Assembly (NCBI GenBank): GCA_023663865.1
Contig: JAMPGU010000001.1
Coordinates: forward strand, 62,001-126,000
DNA length: 64,000 nt
DNA from: Clostridium sp.
GTDB taxonomy: Bacteria > Bacillota > Clostridia > Oscillospirales > Acutalibacteraceae
Direction of reading: 5' to 3'
Below are positions 46,130 through 54,570 of the stretch, piece by piece. Within the stretch, counting starts at the first letter, position 1, and every line of letters starts with the position of its first letter. A program made the translations under genes and the position numbers. Under the pieces are notes generated by a model. The model had not been told where the DNA came from. It searched no databases and saw nothing but the letters and a program-made list of their open reading frames with translations.

Positions 46130-47356
46130 ATGGCTAAGGAAATTAAAAAGGTTGTTCTCGCCTATTCCGGCGGACTTGACACTTCCATCATCATTCCATG
46201 GTTAAAGGAAAACTACAACAACTGTGAGGTTATTGCAGTATCCGGTGACGTTGGACAAGGCACAGAGCTGGATGGCCTTGAGGAAAAGGCAATTGCAACA
46301 GGTGCATCAAAGCTGTATGTACTTGATTTAAAGGATGAATATGTTGAGGATTACATCTTCCCTTGCTTAAAGGCAGGTGCTGATTATGAAACCTATCTGC
46401 TGGGCACATCTCACGCTCGTCCATGCATTGCCAAGGGACTTGCAGAAATCGCTATCAAAGAGGGCGCAGACGCAATTTGCCACGGCTGCACAGGTAAGGG
46501 TAACGACCAGGTAAGATTTGAGCTTACACTCAAGGCATTTGCACCTGAGATGGAAATTATTGCTCCATGGCGCACCTGGGACATCAAGTCACGTGAAGAG
46601 GAAATTGATTATGCAGAGGCACACAACATTCCTCTTAAAATAAACAGAGAAACCAATTACTCAAAGGACAAGAACGTTTGGCATCTTTCTCACGAGGGTC
46701 TTGATTTGGAGGATCCTGCAAACGAGCCAATGTATTCTAAGGAGGGCTTCCTTGAATTAGGTGTTGCTCCTGAGCAGGCTCCTGACAAGGCAACTTATGT
46801 TACAATCCACTTTGAGCAGGGTGTTCCTACCGCAATTGACGGCGAGGAAATGAAGGCACTTGCAATTGTTGAGAAGCTCAACGAAATCGGCGGTGCAAAC
46901 GGCATTGGTCTGCTTGACATTGTTGAAAACAGACTTGTTGGTATGAAGAGCCGCGGTGTTTATGAAACTCCGGGCGGTGCAATTCTTTACAAGGCACACG
47001 AGTTCCTTGAAATGATTACCCTTGACCGTGAAACCTCTCACTACAAGAAGCTGGTTGCGCAGAAGTTCGGTGAGCTGGTATATAACGGATTATGGTTCAC
47101 TCCACTTCGCGAAGCACTTTCCGCTTTTGTTGACAAGACACAGGAGACCGTTACAGGTGATGTTAAGCTCAAGCTCTACAAGGGCAACATTATTAATGCC
47201 GGCATCACATCTCCATACAGTCTTTATGATGAAAACATCGCATCCTTCGGCGAGGACGGCGGTGCATACAATCAGGCTGATTCAGCAGGATTCATCAATC
47301 TCTTTGGTTTATCAATCAAGGTTAAGGCTCTGCTTGACAAGCAAAGAGGAGAATAA
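46130..47356 (+). CDS. argG: Argininosuccinate synthase
   Basis: The 408-residue enzyme joins citrulline and aspartate with ATP in arginine synthesis. The ATP-binding P-loop AYSGGLDTS is at residues 11-19. [26 protein letters not shown], the [20 protein letters not shown] region (given in part) and [12 protein letters not shown] follow. AAGGAG precedes ATG 46130. The codon use looks biased towards a few codons, as in a well-expressed gene. argH follows after an 80-nt gap that holds a palindrome. Confidence 0.98.
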   Translation: MAKEIKKVVLAYSGGLDTSIIIPWLKENYNNCEVIAVSGDVGQGTELDGLEEKAIATGASKLYVLDLKDEYVEDYIFPCLKAGADYETYLLGTSHARPCIAKGLAEIAIKEGADAICHGCTGKGNDQVRFELTLKAFAPEMEIIAPWRTWDIKSREEEIDYAEAHNIPLKINRETNYSKDKNVWHLSHEGLDLEDPANEPMYSKEGFLELGVAPEQAPDKATYVTIHFEQGVPTAIDGEEMKALAIVEKLNEIGGANGIGLLDIVENRLVGMKSRGVYETPGGAILYKAHEFLEMITLDRETSHYKKLVAQKFGELVYNGLWFTPLREALSAFVDKTQETVTGDVKLKLYKGNIINAGITSPYSLYDENIASFGEDGGAYNQADSAGFINLFGLSIKVKALLDKQRGE

Positions 47357-47370
47357 TAAAATAATTATGT

Positions 47371-47403
47371 ATGCGGGGCGGATCATATCCGCCCTTACGT
47401 ATA
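47371..47403. repeat. GC-rich palindromic element between argG and argH
   Basis: GGGCGGAT at 47376-47383 pairs with ATCCGCCC at 47387-47394 around a 3-nt loop, flanked by TATGCG and TTACGTA, which extend the dyad imperfectly. There is no T run, so it is not an ordinary terminator. It resembles dispersed GGGGCGGAT-type repeats in clostridial genomes and may also modulate argH levels. Confidence 0.5.
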
Positions 47404-47436
47404 TACTCGCATTATTGCTTATACAAGGGGAAATTT

Positions 47437-48810
47437 ATGGCACAATTATGGAAAGGCAGATTTAAAAAAGAGCTTGCCAAGGAAACAAATGATTTTAACT
47501 CCTCCATCAAATTTGACTGCAGAATGTTTGAAGAGGATATCAAGGGCAGTATTGCACACGCTACAATGCTGGGTGCTGCCGGAATTATAGACAAGAGCGA
47601 AAGCGAAAAAATCGTTCAGGGATTAAGCGAAATTTACAACGACATAAAGTGCAAAAAGCTGGCAATTGATATGGAGGCTGAGGATATTCACACCTTTATC
47701 GAGGGTGAGCTGACCTCCAGACTGGGACAAACAGGCAAGAGACTGCACACTGCCAGGTCAAGAAACGACCAGGTTGCGCTTGATATCAGGCTGGTGCTGA
47801 AAAAGGAAATTGACGAAATAAGTGCAAAGGTGAAAGAGCTGATTACTGTACTTTGCACCAAGGCAGAGACGCACAAAAATGCGATTATGCCCGGCTACAC
47901 ACATTTGCAAAGAGCGCAGCCAATTACCTTTGGACATCATCTTATGGCTTATGCAGCAATGCTTTGCAGAGATTTAGACAGGCTCAAGGATGTAAAGAGA
48001 CGTATGAACGTACTGCCATTGGGTAGCGGTGCTTTAGCCGGCACAACCTACCCGCTTGACAGAACTATGGTTGCCGAGCTGCTGGGCTTTGACGACATAT
48101 CCGCAAACAGCTTGGATGGTGTATCTGACAGAGATTTCTGCATAGAGCTTGCAAGCGCACTGTCCCTTATTATGGTTCACCTGTCACGCTTCAGCGAGGA
48201 AATCATTATGTGGTGCAGCTGGGAGTTCAAATTTGTTGAGCTTGACGATGCATTCTCTACCGGTTCAAGCATTATGCCTCAAAAGAAAAATCCTGATATT
48301 GCAGAGCTTGTACGCGGAAAGAGCGGCCGTGTATTCGGTGATTTAACAACGCTTCTGACCGTTATGAAGGGTATTGCACTTGCATACAACAAGGATATGC
48401 AGGAGGACAAGGAGGCTATTTTTGATGCGGTTGACACAGTTAAAATGTGCCTGAACGCCTTTACACCTATGATTGACACAATGACAGTCCTTGAAGATAA
48501 TATGAGAAATGCTGCTGCCAAGGGCTTTATCAATGCTACCGACTGCGCAGATTATCTCGTAGGCAAGGGACTGCCGTTTCGTGATGCATACAAAGCCACC
48601 GGCGAGCTGGTTGCAATTTGCATCGACAAGGATTTGACCCTTGAAACACTGCCGATTGAGGAATACAAAAACATCTGCAGCTTATTTGACAAGGATGTTT
48701 ACGACGCAATCAATCTTGAAAAGTGCGTAAATGACAGACTTGTTGCCGGTGGACCAAGCGCCTCCAGCATTGATGCACAAATCAAAAAGGCTTTGGATTT
48801 TGTTAAATAA
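47437..48810 (+). CDS. argH: Argininosuccinate lyase
   Basis: The 457-residue fumarase-superfamily enzyme splits argininosuccinate into arginine and fumarate. The signatures are the N-terminal LWKGRFKKEL, TARSRNDQVALDIRL, PGYTHLQRAQPITFGHH, and the signature loop GSSIMPQKKNPDIAEL with the catalytic serine. ATG 47437 follows AGGGG; the longer frame from 47371 starts in the palindrome and is not expected to be used. It ends the arg operon. Confidence 0.98.
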   Translation: MAQLWKGRFKKELAKETNDFNSSIKFDCRMFEEDIKGSIAHATMLGAAGIIDKSESEKIVQGLSEIYNDIKCKKLAIDMEAEDIHTFIEGELTSRLGQTGKRLHTARSRNDQVALDIRLVLKKEIDEISAKVKELITVLCTKAETHKNAIMPGYTHLQRAQPITFGHHLMAYAAMLCRDLDRLKDVKRRMNVLPLGSGALAGTTYPLDRTMVAELLGFDDISANSLDGVSDRDFCIELASALSLIMVHLSRFSEEIIMWCSWEFKFVELDDAFSTGSSIMPQKKNPDIAELVRGKSGRVFGDLTTLLTVMKGIALAYNKDMQEDKEAIFDAVDTVKMCLNAFTPMIDTMTVLEDNMRNAAAKGFINATDCADYLVGKGLPFRDAYKATGELVAICIDKDLTLETLPIEEYKNICSLFDKDVYDAINLEKCVNDRLVAGGPSASSIDAQIKKALDFVK

Positions 48811-48816
48811 AATTAT

Positions 48817-48850
48817 ATGCAGCTGATTGTAAGTATCAGCTGCATTTTTT
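48817..48850 (+). terminator. Intrinsic terminator after argH
   Basis: An 11-bp perfect stem (48817-48827 with 48835-48845) is followed by T6. Confidence 0.92.
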
Positions 48851-48851
48851 A

Positions 48852-48880
48852 TTGACTATAATATTAAAAGAGAGTATAAT
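48852..48880 (+). promoter_or_regulatory. Promoter of the degV-ilvE unit
   Basis: TTGACT at 48852-48857 and TATAAT at 48875-48880 have a 17-nt spacer and begin directly after the argH terminator. Confidence 0.87.
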
Positions 48881-48950
48881 AGTATCATCTATAAATTGAA
48901 TGATTCGGCGATTGGTCAATTGTTTAATAATATTGAAAGGTAAGTGCCCA

Positions 48951-49820
48951 ATGAGTTATAAAATCGTTGTTGACAGCTGCTGCGAATTAACCGCAGATAT
49001 GAAAAAGTGGAGCAATCTCGAAGTCGTTCCCCTTACCCTCCAAATCGGTGATTATGTTATTCCCGATGATAAAAACTTTGACCAGGATGATTTCGTAAAA
49101 AGAATGCTGGAAAGTGATGTTCTTGCGCAATCAGCTTGTCCGTCACCACAGGCCTTTGCAGATGCCTGCTGCGGTGAATATGATGACGTATATATCATTA
49201 CCATAACCAGCAAGCTCAGCGGCTGCTACAACAGTGCCGTTCAGGGTGTTGCACTTTACAAGGATGAAAATGATGAAAATGATGACAATAAAAACATTCA
49301 CGTTTTCAATTCTCTTGCAACATCGGGTGTTGAAACCATTATTGCTTTAGAAATCAAAAAGCTGGCTGATGCGGGCAAGAGCTTCAGCGAGATTGTAGAG
49401 GCTGTTGAATACCTTATTGAAAATAAAAGCGGACTCTACTTCTGCCTTGAAAATTTTGATATACTGAAAGGTAACGGCAGACTGTTTAACCTTGCGGCAA
49501 ATGTAATTGAGGCTCTTCGGGTTAAGCTGATTGGTCACGCAGAAAACGGAAACATAGCAATTGCAGGTAAGGATTTGAATACGAAGCGCACACTGATTAA
49601 GCTGTCTCATCTGATTGCCAAGGACACAGAGGGTGCTGATTTAAGCAATAAGCTTTTCATTATCACCCATGTATGCTGTGAGGACAAAGCAAACACAATC
49701 AAGGAATTGATTATGCGCAACACAAATTTTAAAGAAAGCAACATTATTATTATGAGAACAAGCGGCCTTAACACACTCTATGCTGCTAATCAGGGAATCA
49801 TTGTTTCTTTCAACTATTAA
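48951..49820 (+). CDS. DegV family fatty-acid-binding protein
   Basis: This 289-residue protein has the DegV fold, which in studied members (FakB) holds a fatty acid for phosphorylation by FakA. The N-terminus KIVVDSCCELTADMKK, VVPLTLQIGDYVIPDD, the SQSACPSP-type segment LAQSACPSPQAFADA, ITSKLSGCYNSAV and the C-terminal THVCCEDKAN are as expected. ATG 48951 follows AAAGGT; an in-frame ATG-less extension to 48900 is not supported. A stretch of repeated DEND residues occurs near residue 110. ilvE follows by 33 nt. Confidence 0.92.
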   Translation: MSYKIVVDSCCELTADMKKWSNLEVVPLTLQIGDYVIPDDKNFDQDDFVKRMLESDVLAQSACPSPQAFADACCGEYDDVYIITITSKLSGCYNSAVQGVALYKDENDENDDNKNIHVFNSLATSGVETIIALEIKKLADAGKSFSEIVEAVEYLIENKSGLYFCLENFDILKGNGRLFNLAANVIEALRVKLIGHAENGNIAIAGKDLNTKRTLIKLSHLIAKDTEGADLSNKLFIITHVCCEDKANTIKELIMRNTNFKESNIIIMRTSGLNTLYAANQGIIVSFNY

Positions 49821-49853
49821 TATACAAATTCATTACAAAAGAGGTAATATAAA

Positions 49854-50915
49854 ATGGAAATCAAGTATGAACTAACAAAGACACCAAAGGCTAAGCCGGA
49901 AGGCAAGCTGGGCTTCGGTAACATCTTTACCGACCATATGTTTATTATGGATTACACCACCGGCAAGGGCTGGCATGATGCAAGAATTGTACCTTATCAG
50001 CCACTTAGTCTTGACCCTTCTGCTCTTGTATTCCACTATGCACAGGAATGCTTCGAGGGCTTAAAGGCTTACAGAACACCTGACGGAAATGTACAATTAT
50101 TCAGACCTGACAAGAATGCAGAAAGAATGCAGTCAACACATAACAGGCTTTGTATTCCTGAAATTCCTGTTGAGGATTTTGTAGAGGCTGTAAAGGCACT
50201 TGTAAGTGTTGAAAAGGACTGGGTTCCAAGCGAGCCTGATACAAGCCTTTACATCCGTCCTTTCACCATTGCTACCGAGGCTGTACTTGGCGTTAAGGCA
50301 GCAGATGAATACAAGTTCATCATTATCTGCTCTCCATCAGGTGCTTACTACGAAGAGGGTATGAACCCGGTTAAAATTTATGTTGAGGACGAGTATGTAC
50401 GTGCTACTCCGGGCGGTACAGGCTATATTAAATGCGGAGGTAACTATGCTGCATCTATTATCGCATCGGAAAAGGGTCACAAGCTTGGCTTCTCACAAGT
50501 GCTTTGGCTTGACGGTGTTGAGAAAAAGTATGTTGAAGAGGTTGGCTCAATGAACATTATGTTCAAGGTTGACGGTGAAATCTACACTGCACCTACAGTA
50601 GGTACAGTTCTTCCGGGTATCACAAGAATGAGCTGTATAGAGCTTCTGAAGAATTGGGGCTATACTGTTCACGAGGAAAGATTTACAATTGATTTCATTA
50701 TGGAGGCTGCGAAATCAGGAAAGCTGGAGGAAGTATTCGGCACAGGTACTGCTGCTGTTATCAGTCCTGTCGGCGGTTTAACCTATGAAAACGAATCTGT
50801 AGAAATAAACAATTTTCAGACAGGTGCGCTTACACAGAGACTTTATGACACACTCACAGGTATGCAGTTCGGCAAGCTTGATGACACAATGGGCTGGATT
50901 GTAAAGGTTGACTAA
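49854..50915 (+). CDS. ilvE: Branched-chain amino-acid aminotransferase
   Basis: The 353-residue class IV PLP aminotransferase interconverts leucine, isoleucine and valine with their keto acids. It has the eukaryote/Gram-positive-type layout: FGNIFTDHMFIMDY, FHYAQECFEGLKAYR, SLYIRPFTIAT, GYIKCGGNYAAS, LWLDGVEKKYVEEVGSMN and the C-terminal EVFGTGTAAVISPVG. GAGGTAA precedes ATG 49854. A terminator follows 13 nt after the stop. No other ilv or leu gene is in the window. Confidence 0.97.
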   Translation: MEIKYELTKTPKAKPEGKLGFGNIFTDHMFIMDYTTGKGWHDARIVPYQPLSLDPSALVFHYAQECFEGLKAYRTPDGNVQLFRPDKNAERMQSTHNRLCIPEIPVEDFVEAVKALVSVEKDWVPSEPDTSLYIRPFTIATEAVLGVKAADEYKFIIICSPSGAYYEEGMNPVKIYVEDEYVRATPGGTGYIKCGGNYAASIIASEKGHKLGFSQVLWLDGVEKKYVEEVGSMNIMFKVDGEIYTAPTVGTVLPGITRMSCIELLKNWGYTVHEERFTIDFIMEAAKSGKLEEVFGTGTAAVISPVGGLTYENESVEINNFQTGALTQRLYDTLTGMQFGKLDDTMGWIVKVD

Positions 50916-50928
50916 TTATATACATATC

Positions 50929-50967
50929 AGCAGTCCTTGAGATTTATTTCCGAGGACTGCTTTTTTT
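50929..50967 (+). terminator. Intrinsic terminator after ilvE, abutting the next gene
   Basis: A 9-bp stem (50929-50937 with 50953-50961) is followed by T7. The next start codon, ATG 50972, lies only 4 nt after the T run. Confidence 0.9.
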
Positions 50968-50971
50968 AATT

Positions 50972-51820
50972 ATGAGAATTATTGAATTTGAAATTACAGG
51001 GACGGACAGCGGCAGACAGATACGTGATTTTCTACGAGATTTCGGTGTATCCTCTGCTCTGCTGACCAAGCTGAAAAATACGGAAAACGGAATAACAAAA
51101 AACGGTGAATTTGCCAAAACGATTGACAAAATCCACACCGGTGACAGACTTAAAATATCTATTGAAAACAAAGGCAAAATGCCTGTCCCCTTTATAAACA
51201 AGGATGTAACTGTTGCATATAATGATGAGGATATATTAGTGCTGAACAAACCTGCTTTTATGCCTGTGCACGAAAGCAGAAATCATCAGGGCGACACGCT
51301 GGCAAACGTTGCCGCACGCTATATGGATAACGACACTGCCTTCAGGGCTGTCTATCGACTGGACAGAGACACGAGCGGTCTTGTGTTGATTGCAAAGAAT
51401 GAGCTGGCAGCAAGCAAGCTGGCAGGTAAAGTGAAAAAGGATTATTACGCCGTTTGCAATGGTATTCTTGACGGCAGCGGCACAATAGATTTGCCAATCC
51501 GCCGTGTTCGTGAAAGCATTATTGAACGAGGGGTATTTGATGACGGCGAACGAGCCGTTACCCACTGGGAAGCAATCAGTACTAAAAACGGCAATACCCT
51601 GCTGAAAATCAATCTTGAAACCGGCAGAACACATCAGATACGCGTGCATTTTTCCCATATCGGACACAGTTTAACAGGTGATACGCTTTACGGCGGTGAC
51701 AGTGATTTGATTCATCGTCAGGCACTCCACTGCAAAACCATTTATTTCACCCATCCGATAACGAATACATTTATAACTGTTGACTGCGACTTCCCGGATG
51801 ATATTAAGATATTGATTTAA
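50972..51820 (+). CDS. RluA-family RNA pseudouridine synthase
   Basis: The 282-residue protein has a small N-terminal S4-like region (GRQIRDFLRDFGVSSALLTK) and a catalytic domain with YRLDRDTSGLVLIAKN, which includes the catalytic aspartate, and GRTHQIRVHFSHIGHSLTGD. It is the second such enzyme in the window and its rRNA or tRNA target is unknown. The start is odd: ATG 50972 sits right after the ilvE terminator and no Shine-Dalgarno is visible at a useful distance, so it may be weakly translated or depend on read-through. Confidence 0.92.
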   Translation: MRIIEFEITGTDSGRQIRDFLRDFGVSSALLTKLKNTENGITKNGEFAKTIDKIHTGDRLKISIENKGKMPVPFINKDVTVAYNDEDILVLNKPAFMPVHESRNHQGDTLANVAARYMDNDTAFRAVYRLDRDTSGLVLIAKNELAASKLAGKVKKDYYAVCNGILDGSGTIDLPIRRVRESIIERGVFDDGERAVTHWEAISTKNGNTLLKINLETGRTHQIRVHFSHIGHSLTGDTLYGGDSDLIHRQALHCKTIYFTHPITNTFITVDCDFPDDIKILI

Positions 51821-51832
51821 AGGACTGATTCT

Positions 51833-52756
51833 ATGCCTGCATATTCCACCCACTGTATTTTTGCTAAGGAAATGATGCCCTTTTTAAGGCAAACTGCAGA
51901 TTTTGAAATAGAGGAAGATGCTGTTCTCTTCGGCACACAAGGCCCGGATATATTCTTTTTTCACCGGGTATTTCCTTGGATGATAGGAAAACCACTGAGA
52001 AAAATCGGCTCGCAGCTGCATCGTACAAAGCCAAGCGTAATACTGGAAAATATGAGAATGTACTGCGCCCATATTTCACAGAATAAAATCATAGCAAAAT
52101 CTTATGTATATGGATTTATTTTGCACTATGTGCTTGACAGACGATGTCATCCGTATGTGTACAGTGCGCAATACAAAATGACAGATGACAATCCTTTTCT
52201 CAATCCGCACGCAGCACATAATATTGTCGAATTGTCTATGGATTCCTATTTATTGAACAAACGCTTTGGGGTAGCTGACCCTATTGTATTTGACACTGCC
52301 TGTACAATAAGCGAAAACGAAGATATTATAGCAGAAATAGGAAAAATGTATGATTACATCATTCCGCGTATTTTAGGCATCCATATCCCAAAAATGGCTG
52401 CAGCTGCAGCGCTTAGAGATATGAAAACTGTCCAGCATGCAACACTTGATGCAACCGGCAGCAAACGAATGGCGCTGGGAATTGTTGAAAACATTATTGC
52501 CCCATTTACAAGAAATTATAAATTTACCGCAATGATGCGCCCAAGAGACTTGGAAAAAGCAAAAAAATATGGTAATATAGATAACAAATTATGGAAATCC
52601 CCTTTTGATAACAGTCAGCACAACGAGAGCTTTGAGGATTTGTTTGAGATAGCAAAAGCAGAAGCAAAGCAAATGATAACAGAATATCAGGCAGGCTGTG
52701 ATACAAAAGAGATTACAAAGGACTTATCATTTTTAACAGGAGTTGAAGTAAAATGA
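51833..52756 (+). CDS. Zinc-dependent phospholipase C-like protein
   Basis: The 307-residue protein matches the zinc phospholipase C/S1-P1 nuclease-like family (PF00882 type): an N-terminal STHCIFAKEMM, GTQGPDIFFFHR, GFILHYVLDRRCHPY and AAHNIVELSMDSYL supply the expected His/Asp metal ligands. There is no signal peptide, so unlike toxin-type phospholipases it is probably cytoplasmic. Its stop overlaps the luxS start (ATGA), which indicates coupling. Its substrate is unknown. Confidence 0.83.
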   Translation: MPAYSTHCIFAKEMMPFLRQTADFEIEEDAVLFGTQGPDIFFFHRVFPWMIGKPLRKIGSQLHRTKPSVILENMRMYCAHISQNKIIAKSYVYGFILHYVLDRRCHPYVYSAQYKMTDDNPFLNPHAAHNIVELSMDSYLLNKRFGVADPIVFDTACTISENEDIIAEIGKMYDYIIPRILGIHIPKMAAAAALRDMKTVQHATLDATGSKRMALGIVENIIAPFTRNYKFTAMMRPRDLEKAKKYGNIDNKLWKSPFDNSQHNESFEDLFEIAKAEAKQMITEYQAGCDTKEITKDLSFLTGVEVK

Positions 52757-53229
52757 AAACTATACCAAGCTTTCAGATAGACCATAACATTTTGAAGAAG
52801 GGTATCTACATCAGCAGAATTGATGATGATATAACCACCTATGACATACGTATGCGCGAGCCAAACAGAGAGACTGTTATGACAAATGCCGCTATGCACA
52901 CCATTGAGCATCTTTTTGCCACATACGTAAGAAATACCGAATTCGGAGATAACATAATTTACTTCGGACCAATGGGCTGCCGAACAGGCTTTTACTTTTT
53001 AACAAGAAGCCTGAGTGACGGCTACAGCATTAATCTGATTAAAGAGGCTTTTCAGTTTATTGCTGATTATTGGGGTGTCGTTCCGGGTGCATCACCAAAG
53101 GAATGCGGCAACTGTCTTGATCACAATTTGGCACAGGCAAAGGAAGAGGCAAAGGCATTTTTGAAGGTCATTGAAAACTGGACAAAGGCTGACCTCAAAT
53201 ATCCCGTTGCACCAACCGAGGAAGAATAA
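52753..53229 (+). CDS. luxS: S-ribosylhomocysteine lyase LuxS
   Basis: The 158-residue enzyme splits S-ribosylhomocysteine to homocysteine and DPD, the precursor of autoinducer 2. The zinc motif HTIEH (H49, E52, H53) and C118 in PKECGNC provide the metal site, and MGCRTGFY holds the catalytic cysteine (C76). The family's usual LDHTKV start appears here as QIDHNILKKG. Pfs nucleosidase, the preceding step, is not in the window. A bidirectional terminator follows. Confidence 0.97.
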   Translation: MKTIPSFQIDHNILKKGIYISRIDDDITTYDIRMREPNRETVMTNAAMHTIEHLFATYVRNTEFGDNIIYFGPMGCRTGFYFLTRSLSDGYSINLIKEAFQFIADYWGVVPGASPKECGNCLDHNLAQAKEEAKAFLKVIENWTKADLKYPVAPTEEE

Positions 53230-53258
53230 TATTATTATAACGACTATAACAGCAAAAG

Positions 53259-53289
53259 AAAAAATGCGACAATTGATGTCGCATTTTTT
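53259..53289. terminator. Bidirectional intrinsic terminator between luxS and the XRE gene
   Basis: A 12-bp perfect stem, AAAAAATGCGAC with GTCGCATTTTTT (53259-53270 with 53278-53289), has A and T tracts within the stem and serves the two converging genes. Confidence 0.9.
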
Positions 53290-53314
53290 CTTTTATATTA
53301 ACTATTTTTCACAA

Positions 53315-53653
53315 TTATGATTTAGCCGTTTCTTTATAAATATTATTGGCATTGGCAAACACCTTTCCCTGCTCGATAAAAAGCTGCTGGTGCTCTGCAT
53401 TCATTGAACGAAACACTCTAAGCAATTCATCCTCGGCAGAACTGTTGCAATTACTTGATTGAATATTCAAAAGATAATCAGCTGACACATTAAAATATTT
53501 TGCTAATCTTTTCAATATTTCAAAATCAGGCTCACTGCTTCCCTGTACATATCCTCCCATGGTTGACGGTGCAATATTCAAGTCATTTGCAACTTGCTTT
53601 TGTGTCAGATTTCGTTCCTCAATCAATCCTCGTAATTTATCACTAAAATTCAA
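53315..53653 (-). CDS. XRE-family helix-turn-helix regulator
   Basis: The protein has an N-terminal HTH_3 domain (LRGLIEERNLTQKQVANDLN, IAPSTMGGYVQGSSEPD, LAKYFNVSADYLL) and a helical C-terminal tail of about 45 residues. TTG 53653 (112 residues) is preferred because AAAGAGGTGAT, a strong match to the anti-Shine-Dalgarno, ends a few bases upstream; a GTG at 53662 lies inside that site. It is divergent from the VanY gene, with repeats between them, so it may regulate itself and that gene. Confidence 0.9.
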   Translation of the reverse strand: MNFSDKLRGLIEERNLTQKQVANDLNIAPSTMGGYVQGSSEPDFEILKRLAKYFNVSADYLLNIQSSNCNSSAEDELLRVFRSMNAEHQQLFIEQGKVFANANNIYKETAKS

Positions 53654-53686
53654 ACCTATCACCTCTTTGTCATTCTAAACGATGAA

Positions 53687-53741
53687 ACGAATAAATAGTT
53701 GCAATAACGAGAATATAGTTGACAAAACGAGTTTTCAGTTG
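53687..53741 (+). promoter_or_regulatory. Three 15-bp direct repeats phased at 20 bp
   Basis: The units at 53687-53701, 53707-53721 and 53727-53741 share ACGA, six variable bases, then AGTTG. The period is exactly 20 bp, about two helical turns. The third unit fills the spacer of the vanY promoter, so a protein bound there would block or modulate it. Confidence 0.75.
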
Positions 53742-53747
53742 TATGAT
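53719..53747 (+). promoter_or_regulatory. Promoter of the VanY-type carboxypeptidase gene
   Basis: TTGACA at 53719-53724 and TATGAT at 53742-53747 have a 17-nt spacer. This gives a leader of only about 15 nt before ATG 53769. Confidence 0.85.
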
Positions 53748-53768
53748 TGAATTGAAACGAGGATGCAT

Positions 53769-54515
53769 ATGATACAAATAATTTTAAAAAGCACTGCATT
53801 TAAAAGAGGAATTTCCGCTGCCTTGGCAGTTGTGATTATAATAGTAAGTGCTTCATTGGCAATAAAAGCAGTTAATAAAAATAATAACAAAAACAAGCAC
53901 ATTGAAAATACGGCAGCTGATCAGGTCACAAGCACCACAAAACCCGCAATAGACAAAAACCAATGGAACTTAATTTTGGTTAATAAATGGAATTACCTGC
54001 CTGAGAATTATGCACCTGAAATTAAATATCTTGACAATGGGCAGGCAATTGACAAAAGGGCTTATGCAGATTTGCAGGATATGATGAATGCTTGCCGTGG
54101 TGAAGGCTTAGAGCCGTTAATCTGTTCGTCATATCGTACTATGGAAAAGCAGGAAATGCTGTTTAATAACAAAATCAACGAGTACCTCGGATACGGATAT
54201 TCCCAACAGGAAGCAGAGCAAAAGGCAGACGAGCTGGTGGCAATCCCCGGTACGAGCGAGCATCAGTTAGCTCTGGCACTTGACATTGTTGACATCTCCT
54301 ACCAAATTCTGGATGAAAAGCAGGAAAACACACCTGTTCAAAAATGGCTGATACAAAACAGCTGGAAATATGGCTTTATACTCCGTTACCCTACTGACAA
54401 AAGCAATGTAACAGGAATCAGCTATGAGCCATGGCATTATCGCTATGTAGGTAAGGAGGCGGCAAAGGAAATATTTGATGCACAAATCTGCCTTGAAGAA
54501 TATTTAAACAGTTAG
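53769..54515 (+). CDS. D-alanyl-D-alanine carboxypeptidase, VanY/M15B family
   Basis: The 248-residue enzyme has an N-terminal membrane anchor (ISAALAVVIIIVSASLAI) and a Thr/Ser linker. The M15B zinc peptidase domain has SSYRTMEKQ, GTSEHQLALALDI with His and Asp ligands, and PWHYRYVG with the last ligand. It trims terminal D-Ala from peptidoglycan stems outside the membrane. ATG 53769 lies 6 nt after ACGAGG; the ATG at 53763 overlaps that site. Without vanH/A/X genes here it is more likely a housekeeping or stress-controlled enzyme than a resistance gene. Confidence 0.94.
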   Translation: MIQIILKSTAFKRGISAALAVVIIIVSASLAIKAVNKNNNKNKHIENTAADQVTSTTKPAIDKNQWNLILVNKWNYLPENYAPEIKYLDNGQAIDKRAYADLQDMMNACRGEGLEPLICSSYRTMEKQEMLFNNKINEYLGYGYSQQEAEQKADELVAIPGTSEHQLALALDIVDISYQILDEKQENTPVQKWLIQNSWKYGFILRYPTDKSNVTGISYEPWHYRYVGKEAAKEIFDAQICLEEYLNS

Positions 54516-54570
54516 GCAATGAATAGAACCCCATAACCTAAAACACAATTATTTTACGGAGGTCGTATTT

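Noticed and set aside
53687..53741. Possible CRISPR remnant
   Set aside because: There are only three short, imperfect units with 5-bp gaps, no spacers of useful length and no cas genes; operator sites fit better.
53769..54515. Vancomycin resistance gene vanY
   Set aside because: The enzyme family is right, but vanH, vanA/B, vanX and vanRS are missing, so a resistance cluster is not supported.
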